This document shows positions 1-6,845 of a stretch of 35,544 nucleotides of DNA, piece after piece. The stretch lies in contig CALMAQ010000056.1 in the NCBI GenBank assembly GCA_937859745.1, positions 1 to 35,544 of the forward strand, written 5' to 3'. The DNA comes from an uncultured Verrucomicrobiota bacterium. GTDB lineage: Bacteria; Verrucomicrobiota; Verrucomicrobiia; Chthoniobacterales; SZAS-18. A model generated the notes under the pieces. That model saw only the letters and a program-made list of their open reading frames with translations, was not told the origin of the DNA and ran no database searches. Positions within the stretch are counted from its first letter, which is position 1; each line of letters begins with the position of its first letter. A program made the position numbers and the translations under genes.

Positions 1-298
1 GCGGAGAGCCGACCGGCAGCGCCGCCGCTACCGGGACGGCCGGGGCCACGCCGCCGGACTGGAGCAGGCTGGCCGTGGCGGGCAGCGTGCGGTAATAATC
101 GAGCGTTTCGCCCGTGCGCTCCAGCTCGTTCTCGACGTGCTGGGAGAGGCTGCCCACCAGGGAACGGGCGTCGGCGACGATCTTCGATTCCACCGCCCGG
201 CCGAGCACGGTGTAGGAATAATACGCGAGCAGGAACGAGGGCGTCCAGCCCACCAGGAGCACGCAAAGCGCCAAATGATAAGGCCGGAGACGGTGCAT
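1..298 (-). CDS. Membrane sensor-like protein, N-terminal fragment (cut by window edge)
   Basis: Reading the minus strand from the ATG at 298 gives an open frame that runs off the left edge. The ORF track shows only other frames here. The visible 99 residues start MHRLRPYHLALCVLL, have one hydrophobic segment at about residues 8-32, and continue into a charged helical stretch with ESKIVADARSLVGSLSQHVE. This is the usual opening of a membrane-anchored sensor with an extracytoplasmic domain, such as a histidine kinase, cyclase or chemoreceptor. The output domain is outside the window, so the type cannot be named. The gene is divergent from the GT2 gene at 522. The frame is open upstream of 298, so the start is the first reasonable ATG rather than a proven one. 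Confidence 0.6.
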   Translation of the reverse strand, partial: MHRLRPYHLALCVLLVGWTPSFLLAYYSYTVLGRAVESKIVADARSLVGSLSQHVENELERTGETLDYYRTLPATASLLQSGGVAPAVPVAAALPVGSP

Positions 299-442
299 GA
301 GGACGAACTTGGCGGGAGGCCCGGCGGCAACGCCGCGAGCAGCCCGCGCCTACTCTCCTACGCCCCGTCCGCTTGGGCAAGGCGCGGAGTTGTACCCCCG
401 GTTGGCCCCACTCCCCCGAATGTACGTGCGGCGGGTTTGCTC

Positions 443-471
443 TTGACGGTCCGGGAGAAAGCGCCATCATT
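443..471 (+). promoter_or_regulatory. Possible sigma70-type promoter for the GT2 synthase
   Basis: TTGACG at 443-448 is a five-of-six match to the -35 consensus. A weak -10-like element (CATCAT/ATCATT, about 465-471) follows at normal spacing, about 50 bp before the ATG at 522. The leader just before the ATG is pyrimidine-rich and has no Shine-Dalgarno sequence. The call rests on the -35 element and its position only. Confidence 0.3.
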
Positions 472-521
472 TCGCCGAAAAATCAGAGCACACGCCTCTC
501 TCTTTCTTTTCCTTTTGCACT

Positions 522-2036
522 ATGTTTGGAACCCTTGGAGTTTCTTTGTGGACGCTGTGCTACCTGATCGTCCTGACCGGATTCTCGGCTTACGGGGTTC
601 ATCGCTGGCTGATGATCTATCTTTTCTTGAAGAACCGCTCGCGCGCCCCACGGCCCGCGCGGCAGTTCGAGCAACTGCCCATGGTCACGGTGCAGTTGCC
701 GATCTTCAACGAACGCTATGTGGCCGAGAGGCTGCTGCGTGCGGTCAACGCGCTGGATTATCCCCGCGAACGGCTGGAGGTCCAAGTGCTCGACGACTCG
801 ACCGACGACACGCGCGAACTGATCGAGCGTGAGGTGGCGGCCCTGCGCGCCGGGGGCCTGGACATCCAGCTTCTGCAGCGCACGGACCGCACCGGGTTCA
901 AGGCAGGGGCGCTCGAAAACGGCATGCGGCACGCCCGGGGCGAGTTCATCTTCATCCTCGACGCCGACTTCCTGCCCAGGGCGGACATCCTCCAGCGGAC
1001 AGTCCATTTTTTCACCGATCCGCAGGTGGGGATGATCCAGACGCGCTGGGGCCACCTCAACCGCACATATTCCCTGCTCACCCGCGTGCAGGCGATGTTT
1101 CTAGATGGCCATCTGCTGCTGGAGCAGACGGCGCGCAGCCGCTCGGGCCGCTTCTTCAACTTCAACGGCACTGCGGGCCTGTGGCGGCGCTCGTGCATTG
1201 AGGAAGCCGGGGGCTGGCAGCATGACACGCTCACCGAGGATCTGGACCTCTCCTACCGCGCGCAGCTGGCGGGCTGGAAGTTCGTGTTCCTCTCGGACGT
1301 GGTCACCCCCGCCGAACTGCCAGTGGACATGAACGGCTTCAAGAGCCAGCAGCACCGCTGGACCAAGGGCTCCATCCAGACGTGCAAGAAAATTCTGCCG
1401 CGCATCCTGCGCAGCGACCTGCCCTGGAAGATCAAGCTGGAGGCAACACTGCACCTGACTTCCAACTTCTCCTACCTGCTGCTCGTTTGCCTGTGCGTGC
1501 TCCTGCAGCCGAGCACCCACGTTAGCAGCGGCTGGGTACGCCTTTTTCTCTTCGATATTCCTGTGTTCCTGAGTGCAAGCGTGTCGGTGGCGGTGTTCTA
1601 CGTCTGCGCCCAGCGCGAATTGTACCCGCGTACCTGGATGAAGGAAATCCTGCTGCTGCCGCCCCTGATCGCGCTTGGCATCGGCCTGTCGATCAACAAT
1701 GCTCGCGCCGTGCTGGAGGCGATCTTCAACCACGGGAGTGCCTTCGTCCGCACGCCCAAGTACGGGATCGAGGGCAACGGGGCCGCGCCCGTGCTCCAGA
1801 CACAATCCTGGCGCACGAGCCGCTACCTGCCCCTGCGTTCGCTGCTACCTCTTTTGGAGCTTGGCTTCGCGGCGTATTTCACCTATTTCATTTACCGTGC
1901 CGCGGCCGATGGCCAGTATACGACGCTGCCATTCCTGGTCCTCTTCCAACTCGGGTTTTGCTACGTCGCTTGCTCGTCGCTGGCGCAATGGCTGCCGGTA
2001 CGGGCGCGCGTGGTGCCGCCCGTGCTGCCAGTTTGA
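522..2036 (+). CDS. Processive GT2 glycosyltransferase, cellulose synthase-like (CslA type)
   Basis: This 504-aa inner-membrane family 2 glycosyltransferase is built like plant CslA/CslC and bacterial cellulose-synthase-like enzymes, which polymerise beta-linked glucose or mannose from nucleotide sugars. An N-terminal membrane helix (about residues 5-28) precedes the GT-A domain. The domain carries the four family signatures in order: DDSTDD (about 91), DADF (about 145), TEDLD (about 239) and QQHRW (about 276). Several membrane helices follow (about 310-335, 345-365, 375-395, 440-495), as expected for a synthase that threads its product through the membrane. No PilZ domain or BcsB-like partner is present, which argues against canonical bacterial cellulose synthase. 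The substrate could be GDP-mannose or UDP-glucose and the sequence does not settle it. The gene stands just upstream of an L,D-transpeptidase gene on the same strand (47-bp gap). Confidence 0.85.
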   Translation: MFGTLGVSLWTLCYLIVLTGFSAYGVHRWLMIYLFLKNRSRAPRPARQFEQLPMVTVQLPIFNERYVAERLLRAVNALDYPRERLEVQVLDDSTDDTRELIEREVAALRAGGLDIQLLQRTDRTGFKAGALENGMRHARGEFIFILDADFLPRADILQRTVHFFTDPQVGMIQTRWGHLNRTYSLLTRVQAMFLDGHLLLEQTARSRSGRFFNFNGTAGLWRRSCIEEAGGWQHDTLTEDLDLSYRAQLAGWKFVFLSDVVTPAELPVDMNGFKSQQHRWTKGSIQTCKKILPRILRSDLPWKIKLEATLHLTSNFSYLLLVCLCVLLQPSTHVSSGWVRLFLFDIPVFLSASVSVAVFYVCAQRELYPRTWMKEILLLPPLIALGIGLSINNARAVLEAIFNHGSAFVRTPKYGIEGNGAAPVLQTQSWRTSRYLPLRSLLPLLELGFAAYFTYFIYRAAADGQYTTLPFLVLFQLGFCYVACSSLAQWLPVRARVVPPVLPV

Positions 2037-2083
2037 TTTGAACGTTTCACTTCCACTCCCGTCTGATTGACCGTTTCCTCCGC

Positions 2084-3079
2084 ATGGACGCCGCCGTCAT
2101 TCGCCGATTCCTTTGCCTCCTTTCCTTACCGGCAGCCACCGCGCTGCTGGGTGCCTGCACGACTCCGCCGCCCGTCGCGGCTACGCGGAACCAGATTATC
2201 ATCAGTGTCCGTGACCAGAAGCTGACCGTAGTCAAGGAAGATCACACCCGGGAAACCTTCCCCATTTCGACCTCCAAGTTCGGTCTGGGCGACCGCAATC
2301 GTTCCTACGAGACGCCGACCGGTCGGCTGGCGGTCGCCGCGAAGATCGGCGGCGGTGCTAGCCCCGGCACCGTGTTCCACGGGCGGATGAAAACGGGTGA
2401 GATCGTCAAGGTGGACGCGCCCGGGCGCGACGCCATCGTGACGCGCATCCTCGCCCTGCGCGGGCTGGAGGCGGACAACGCCAAGGCGTTCTCGCGCGGC
2501 ATCTACATCCACGGCACGCCGGAGGAGCGCAATATTGGCCGGCCGACCAGCTACGGTTGCATCCGCATGCGCTCGCAGGATGTCATCAAGCTCTACGACA
2601 TGGTAAAGGTCGGCGCGACGGTGCAGATCATCGACACGACGATGAACCAGGCCATCGCCTCGAACATCGTCCAGCCCGATCCCGGCCAGGCAGCCCCGGT
2701 GGCCCCCGCCGAGCAAGACTCGGCGAACGGGACGGAGGTGGCCAGCACCAGCGGAGCGACGAAGACCGTCGTCACGACCGGGAACAACGCTACGGGGGGT
2801 ACGACGACCACGGTCACGACCAGCACCGCGCCCGCCGCGGCGGCCTCCGACGCGCGCAAGGTGACGGTCGTCACAAAGACCCAGCCCCCCGCCACGACTC
2901 CCGGCGGCAAGAAGGAATGGGCGGGCACGCCCACGAAGCTGCTCGCCAAGCAGGCGGCGGCGGAGGCCAAGGCCAAGAGCACCAAGCCGCCGGTCGGCGC
3001 GCCGAAGCCTTCGCCGGTCTCCAACGACGATGGGGGAGCTTCGTCCACGCTGCATCGCTCCTCGGTGGATTCGCTCTGA
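2084..3079 (+). CDS. L,D-transpeptidase (YkuD family) lipoprotein
   Basis: This 331-aa protein is predicted to be exported and lipid-anchored. The N-terminus has a basic, hydrophobic signal peptide ending in the lipobox LGAC (Cys25). Residues about 37-190 form a YkuD catalytic domain, with the active-site histidine in IHGTPEE (about 144) and the nucleophile cysteine in SYGCIRM (about 160). Enzymes of this family make 3-3 or lipoprotein cross-links in peptidoglycan through a cysteine acyl-enzyme. The last 130 residues are a low-complexity Ala/Thr/Lys/Pro tail (many TTT and VTT runs), probably a flexible wall-spanning or cation-rich extension and not a fold. Family members often carry LysM or similar domains, but none is seen here. 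The exact role (cross-linking or anchoring) is not determinable. Confidence 0.85.
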   Translation: MDAAVIRRFLCLLSLPAATALLGACTTPPPVAATRNQIIISVRDQKLTVVKEDHTRETFPISTSKFGLGDRNRSYETPTGRLAVAAKIGGGASPGTVFHGRMKTGEIVKVDAPGRDAIVTRILALRGLEADNAKAFSRGIYIHGTPEERNIGRPTSYGCIRMRSQDVIKLYDMVKVGATVQIIDTTMNQAIASNIVQPDPGQAAPVAPAEQDSANGTEVASTSGATKTVVTTGNNATGGTTTTVTTSTAPAAAASDARKVTVVTKTQPPATTPGGKKEWAGTPTKLLAKQAAAEAKAKSTKPPVGAPKPSPVSNDDGGASSTLHRSSVDSL

Positions 3080-3111
3080 GCCTCCGGCCCGTAAGGCGCG
3101 GAGAAAAGCCG

Positions 3112-3140
3112 TTGACAGGAAGCCTCTGCCGCGCCAGTTT
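3112..3140 (+). promoter_or_regulatory. Probable rpsT promoter
   Basis: A perfect -35 hexamer TTGACA sits at 3112-3117. The -10 position, 17 bp on, is poor (CAGTTT). A small perfect hairpin CGCCA-GTT-TGGCG (3132-3144) overlaps it and would lie at the transcript start or in the leader. The site is about 60 bp before the S20 ATG and just after the transpeptidase stop, so rpsT probably has its own promoter. Leader structure is known to matter for S20 autoregulation in enterobacteria, but nothing here proves that. Confidence 0.4.
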
Positions 3141-3175
3141 GGCGACCCTTTCCGTCCGTTTCTTAATCTCAGATC

Positions 3176-3445
3176 ATGGCCAACACTAAATCCGCCGCCA
3201 AGCGCGCCCGTCAGACGATCAAGCGCGCCGCCCGCAACCGCAGCGTTCTCAGCGCGCTCAAGAGCCAAACCAAGCGCTCGCTGGGCCAGATTGCTGCGGG
3301 CGGCAATGACAAGGCAACCGCCCGGGCGGGCTATGTCGCGTTGGTGTCCGAACTGGACCGTGCGGCCAAGCGCGGCGTGATCCACCAGAATGTCGCCGAC
3401 CGTCGCAAGAGCCGGTTGGCGAAGAAGATCGCCGCCCTGGCCTGA
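3176..3445 (+). CDS. rpsT: 30S ribosomal protein S20
   Basis: This 89-aa, very basic, all-helical protein beginning MANTKSAAKRARQ is recognisable over its whole length as bacterial S20, including the central KRSLGQIA region and the C-terminal Lys/Arg-rich helix (NVADRRKSRLAKKI). S20 binds 16S rRNA and is needed early in 30S assembly. The length matches the family norm of about 85-90 aa. The ATG at 3176 is the only sensible start. The gene appears monocistronic: it has a -35 consensus just upstream and an inverted repeat right after the stop. It converges with purK. Confidence 0.97.
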   Translation: MANTKSAAKRARQTIKRAARNRSVLSALKSQTKRSLGQIAAGGNDKATARAGYVALVSELDRAAKRGVIHQNVADRRKSRLAKKIAALA

Positions 3446-3460
3446 GCGGCCTGGGGTTTG

Positions 3461-3544
3461 GCCACAAAGGGCAAAAAAACACAAAGAAGGAAGCAGGGGA
3501 TGTTCTACCGCTTCTGCCTTTGTTTCTCCGATGCACTTTGTGGC
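3461..3544. terminator. Imperfect inverted repeat between rpsT and purK, likely bidirectional terminator
   Basis: The arms are GCCACAAAG (3461-3469) and CTTTGTGGC (3536-3544), perfect over 9 bp. They continue inward as an imperfect match: left GGCAAAAAAACACAAAGAAG against the reverse complement of the right arm, TGCATCGGAGAAACAAAGGC. The right arm abuts the purK stop codon. The two genes converge, so one structure would serve both transcripts. The phrase with repeated CACAAAG/ACAAAG elements looks like a dispersed intergenic repeat; that is a guess until the genome is searched. Confidence 0.5.
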
Positions 3545-4702
3545 TTAGAAACTGCGGCCAGACTGCAGCCGCGCCTTGATGGTGCGCGCTTTTTCGAACG
3601 CGGTGTCCAGTGCCGGGGCTAGCACGCAGAAGTGGCCCATCTTGCGGCCGGGCTTGGCTTCCTCCTTGCCGTAAAGGTGCAGCTTGGCCCAGGGCTCGTC
3701 GAGCACGGCGCGCCAGTCCGGCGCGGCACCTTCCGGCCAGAGATCTCCGAGCAGGTTGACCATCACGACCGGACACAGCAGGTCCGGCGCGCCCAGGGGC
3801 AGATCGCACACCGCACGGACATGCTGCTCGAACTGGCTGGTCAGGCTCGCGTCGAACGTCAGGTGGCCAGAATTGTGCGGACGCGGGGCCAGTTCGTTGA
3901 CGACCACCTCGCCACCGCGGGTCAGGAACATTTCCACGGCTAGCAGGCCGCGCACGTCCAGCGCCTCCGTGACGGCGCAGGCGAGTTCCCGCGCCCGCAT
4001 TTGCACTTCCGGCGGCAGCCGCGCCGGGCAGAGCGTCACGTCGAGGATGTGGTGGGTGTGGACGTTCTCAAAAACGGGGAAGGGCAGCAGCTGGCCCTGC
4101 CCATTGCGAGCGCAGATCACGGAAAGTTCCGCCACGAACTCCACCCAGGCCTCGACCACGCCCCGCCGGGGTTCCCCCCCTGACCACTCGCGCCAAGCCT
4201 GCGAGAGGTCGGCCCCGGGCTCGATCTTGAGTTGGCCCTTGCCGTCGTAGCCGCTCTCGGCGGTCTTGAGTACGCATGGCGTCCCCAATTCCGCGACAGC
4301 GGCGGCTAGTCCGGCGGCGTCTGTGACCACGCGAAAAGCGGCGTGCGGGAAACCGTGCCGGTGCAGGAAAAGTTTCTCGCGCTCGCGGTGCTGGCAGATT
4401 TCGAGCACGGCCCAGCCCGGATAAACCGGACAGCCCCGCCCGACGGTCTGCAGCGCGGCGACGGGAATGTTCTCGAACTCGTAGCTGGCCACATCGACCG
4501 AGCACGCGAACCGTTCCAGCCCGGCGGGATCGTCGTACGCCGCGCCGAAAACCTGGTCGCAGACGGGGGCGGCGGGGGCGTCGTCCCCGGCGGGATCGTA
4601 GATGCTGACGCGGTATCCCAGGCGGCGGGCCGCCAGCGCGGTCATGCGCGCGAGCTGGCCGCCGCCGAGGATGCCGAGGTGGGAGCCAGGAGCGAACATC
4701 AT
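3545..4702 (-). CDS. purK: N5-carboxyaminoimidazole ribonucleotide synthase
   Basis: PurK is an ATP-grasp enzyme of de novo purine synthesis that carboxylates AIR with ATP and bicarbonate; PurE then rearranges the product. The ATG at 4702 (one of two adjacent ATGs) gives 385 aa, the usual length. The N-terminus has the GILGGGQLARM nucleotide-binding loop. The middle has the ATP-grasp features CVLKTAESGYDGKGQ and the VEAWVEFVAELSVI strand, and the C-terminal half has the metal-binding stretch VVNELAPRPHNSGH. The longer track ORF needs a TTG start at 4738 and is unlikely. The gene is co-oriented with blh, 43 bp downstream of it, so blh readthrough into purK is possible. purE is not in the window. 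Confidence 0.95.
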   Translation of the reverse strand: MMFAPGSHLGILGGGQLARMTALAARRLGYRVSIYDPAGDDAPAAPVCDQVFGAAYDDPAGLERFACSVDVASYEFENIPVAALQTVGRGCPVYPGWAVLEICQHREREKLFLHRHGFPHAAFRVVTDAAGLAAAVAELGTPCVLKTAESGYDGKGQLKIEPGADLSQAWREWSGGEPRRGVVEAWVEFVAELSVICARNGQGQLLPFPVFENVHTHHILDVTLCPARLPPEVQMRARELACAVTEALDVRGLLAVEMFLTRGGEVVVNELAPRPHNSGHLTFDASLTSQFEQHVRAVCDLPLGAPDLLCPVVMVNLLGDLWPEGAAPDWRAVLDEPWAKLHLYGKEEAKPGRKMGHFCVLAPALDTAFEKARTIKARLQSGRSF

Positions 4703-4745
4703 GGCAGGACCATGCGCGATGATCCCGGCGGAACCCAAGCAAAAT

Positions 4746-5792
4746 TCAGGGCCGGGAAGGTTGCCTGGCGTCCAGCCAGCCGATGACCAGCGCGTGCGGC
4801 ACGGTCAGCGCGGAGAGCAGGATAAAATAGGCCGTGGTCCACCCGCCGCCATCCCGGGAAAGCGGCGGCCAGAGCCAGAGGATGAGCCCCAGTCCCAGCA
4901 GCGAAAGCAGGGTGAGCGGCAGTGTGCGTCGGTGGAAATCCAGGAGCGCTTGGCCGAGGGGCAGGCGCGGACCAGGATGCAGGAGCGACTCCACCCGCAG
5001 CAGATGCCGCCAGGCATGGAACGCCACCCAATAGCCGGTGAATCCGAGCAGGGGAGGGGTGAGCCAGAACAGGGCCGCCAGGAGGAAAGATTCCAGCGCG
5101 TGCCTGGCAAAACGACGCAGCCGCATGCTGCCGGGTTCCCTGGCGCACCGGCAGGATGCCCCCGCCAGACACCAGCCGAAGCCGAGGATCGCCAGCGGGA
5201 GCGCGAAGCGCAGCAGGCGGGGGACGGTCGCGTCCGCCGCGCCGTTGAGCGCCACGAACGGTTCCAGCAGCCGGGTGGCCTCGCCCGGATGGAAGGCCAG
5301 CGGCGCGCCGATGACCAGCAGGCCGCGCCCCCAGGCGAATAGCCACCAGGCGAGTCCGCGCAACGGGCGGCTGCCAGGGAGCAACACGGTGGCATCGGCG
5401 CTGCCGAAGTGCCAGACGGTCAGCACGAGGAAGCCCGCCAGCGCGAGTCCCGGCTGCCACCGCCAGAATGCGAGCGTCAACAGAGACGCCAGCACGTACC
5501 CGCCAAGCAGCAACGCCAGCGTCCCGCCCCGCCAACGTGCGCCCGCCGCCAGCCGCAGCACCCACCAGTCCGCCGAACCGTGGGGCAGCCCGCAGAGAAG
5601 GACGCTCGCTCCCAATGCCCACCGAGCCACGGTCTCCGAGGCCGTCGGACCGGCCAGACCACGCAGGGCGAGACAGGCCAGCGCGGCGCACCAGGGCAGC
5701 GCGTACCACGGCCACGCCCCCCGCCACCGGCCTGGTGACGTGGTCCACACGACCGCACGCGGAAAAAGGGGTTCTGCCGTTGCCTCGTTCAT
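4746..5792 (-). CDS. blh: Beta-carotene 15,15'-dioxygenase, Brp/Blh family
   Basis: This integral membrane iron oxygenase cleaves beta-carotene symmetrically into two retinal molecules. The true gene starts at the ATG at 5792 (348 aa); the 885-aa track ORF is an accidental upstream extension. About eight hydrophobic segments are visible. The family's metal-ligand histidines are present in order: LPHGSADWW (His71), VWHFGSAD (His128) and FHAWRH (His259 and His263), followed by a late conserved-looking PHALVIGWL. Many family members read WHSxRH where this one has FHAWRH, a mild variant. The gene is divergent from the rhodopsin gene with 66 bp between starts, so it would supply that protein's chromophore. 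No carotenoid biosynthesis gene lies in the window, so beta-carotene must be made elsewhere or acquired. Identification is firm from the motifs and the neighbour; activity is inferred. Confidence 0.9.
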   Translation of the reverse strand: MNEATAEPLFPRAVVWTTSPGRWRGAWPWYALPWCAALACLALRGLAGPTASETVARWALGASVLLCGLPHGSADWWVLRLAAGARWRGGTLALLLGGYVLASLLTLAFWRWQPGLALAGFLVLTVWHFGSADATVLLPGSRPLRGLAWWLFAWGRGLLVIGAPLAFHPGEATRLLEPFVALNGAADATVPRLLRFALPLAILGFGWCLAGASCRCAREPGSMRLRRFARHALESFLLAALFWLTPPLLGFTGYWVAFHAWRHLLRVESLLHPGPRLPLGQALLDFHRRTLPLTLLSLLGLGLILWLWPPLSRDGGGWTTAYFILLSALTVPHALVIGWLDARQPSRP

Positions 5793-5802
5793 CTGTCCAC
5801 TT

Positions 5803-5839
5803 CCCGGATGCGCTCCGGGGCGCGATGCGCTAGCATCGC
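5803..5839. promoter_or_regulatory. Paired hairpins and direct repeats in the blh/rhodopsin divergent promoter region
   Basis: The 66 bp between the blh and rhodopsin starts hold two dyads. One is CCCGG-7-CCGGG (5803-5807 and 5815-5819). The other is a perfect 7-bp dyad GCGATGC-GCTA-GCATCGC (5822-5839), followed by TGGTTTTCG. The octamer GATGCGCT occurs twice, at 5807-5814 and 5824-5831, offset by 17 bp. This fits an operator for shared control of both genes. The second dyad plus the T-rich tail could instead act in the rhodopsin leader RNA as an attenuator. The structure is seen; the function is inferred. Confidence 0.45.
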
Positions 5840-5858
5840 TGGTTTTCGCTCTCCAGCC

Positions 5859-6707
5859 ATGCAATTCCCGCAATATTATCTGCCGACCGCACGCGATGTC
5901 GGCCTGTTGTCGATGACGACCGAACTGTTCCTGACGATTGCGCTGTTCAGCTTCCTGGCCGGAGCCGTCTTTTTCGTCGTCCGGGGCAACAGCATCCACC
6001 CGGCGCACCGGGTTTCGGGGACGCTCACGGCCGTCATCTGCCTGGTCGCGGGCATCGCGTACTGGTTTATCCGCACGTACTACCACGACATGATGCACGC
6101 CGTGGCCATCAACCACGACCCGGGTGCCCGGCGCGGCATCATCCACGACGCCTTCTTCGCCATCGGTCAGTACCGCTACATGGACTGGGCGGTGACGACG
6201 CCGCTGCTGCTGCTCAAGATGGTGCTCTCTTTGAAGGTCAAGCCGCGCGAAATCCTCGGCTGGATCGCGCTGCTGCTGGGAGCGGACTTCTGGATGGTGC
6301 TCGCGGGCAGCATCGGCGACCAGCAATTCAACCAGGCCGACGGGACGCTGCTCGTGGGGCGTCACCTGCTCTGGGGGACGTTGTCGACGTTGGGCTACCT
6401 GGTCATTCCGTACCTGTTGTTTTTCAAGCTCGGGCCGAAGTACGGCGGCCGGACGGACGACGAGAGCGGGCGGGCCTTCCGCATCATGGCGCTTTCGACG
6501 GTCACGACCTGGGGAGTATATCCGCTGGGCTACCTGGTGCCCGCGCTGTTTGCCCACGCGGACATGAACTGGGTGCATCTGGCGTACACCGTGGCGGACA
6601 TCGTCAACAAGCTCGGCGTCGGGGTGGTGGCCTACATGGCGGCGGCCGAGGAACTGGCGCGCCGCGTGCCGCCGGAAGCGGTGCAGTCGGCGCGGATCAC
6701 CGTGTGA
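5859..6707 (+). CDS. Microbial rhodopsin, proteorhodopsin/xanthorhodopsin superfamily, DTK motif
   Basis: This is a seven-helix, retinal-binding, presumably outward ion (proton) pump of 282 aa from the ATG at 5859; the track start 51 bases earlier adds a non-family leader and overlaps the control region. Helix C reads RYMDWAVTTPLLLLK, giving Asp109 (counter-ion/acceptor), Thr113 and Lys120 where proteorhodopsins have the Glu proton donor. Lys120 matches the arrangement known in Exiguobacterium ESR. Helix G has VADIVNK with Asp247 and the Schiff-base Lys251; helix F has TWGVYPLGY. Helix E has LLWGTLSTLG, with Gly173 at the xanthorhodopsin/Gloeobacter position that opens a carotenoid-antenna window. 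The residue before YWFIR in helix B is Ala67, where the acceptor's partner histidine is normally found. Leu117 at the tuning position suggests green absorption. The B-C loop is long and His-rich. blh lies divergently upstream. Confidence 0.95.
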   Translation: MQFPQYYLPTARDVGLLSMTTELFLTIALFSFLAGAVFFVVRGNSIHPAHRVSGTLTAVICLVAGIAYWFIRTYYHDMMHAVAINHDPGARRGIIHDAFFAIGQYRYMDWAVTTPLLLLKMVLSLKVKPREILGWIALLLGADFWMVLAGSIGDQQFNQADGTLLVGRHLLWGTLSTLGYLVIPYLLFFKLGPKYGGRTDDESGRAFRIMALSTVTTWGVYPLGYLVPALFAHADMNWVHLAYTVADIVNKLGVGVVAYMAAAEELARRVPPEAVQSARITV

Positions 6708-6708
6708 G

Positions 6709-6804
6709 CGAAGGCAGAGGGCAGAAAGACGGAGTTCTTCTCGAACGTTGCTTTCCAAAGCCTCCTTTTCTGTCCTTCCGCCTTCCGCCTTCCGCCTTCG
6801 TTTT
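6709..6804 (+). terminator. Inverted repeat of 7-bp units after the rhodopsin gene, likely terminator
   Basis: It begins 2 bp after the rhodopsin stop. The left arm CGAAGGCAGAGGGCAGAAAG (6709-6728) pairs with the right arm CCTTCCGCCTTCCGCCTTCG (6781-6800) with about three A-C mismatches and one G-U, and TTTT follows (6801-6804). The right arm contains tandem CCTTCCG heptamers (from about 6774 to 6800) and the left arm has the matching AGGCAG/AGGGCAG heptad pattern. The loop is about 52 nt, long for an intrinsic terminator, so it may also be a repeat element. Confidence 0.45.
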
Positions 6805-6845
6805 ACTTGTTCGACAAACCCTTTGCGACAGTTCAAGTTCGGCAC

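Noticed and set aside
137-832. 231-aa plus-strand ORF overlapping the sensor fragment and GT2 gene
   Set aside because: Crosses the divergent intergenic region and the GT2 start in another frame; composition is that of a shadow.
2126-3484. 452-aa minus-strand ORF
   Set aside because: Antisense shadow of the L,D-transpeptidase and S20 genes with biased Arg/Gly composition.
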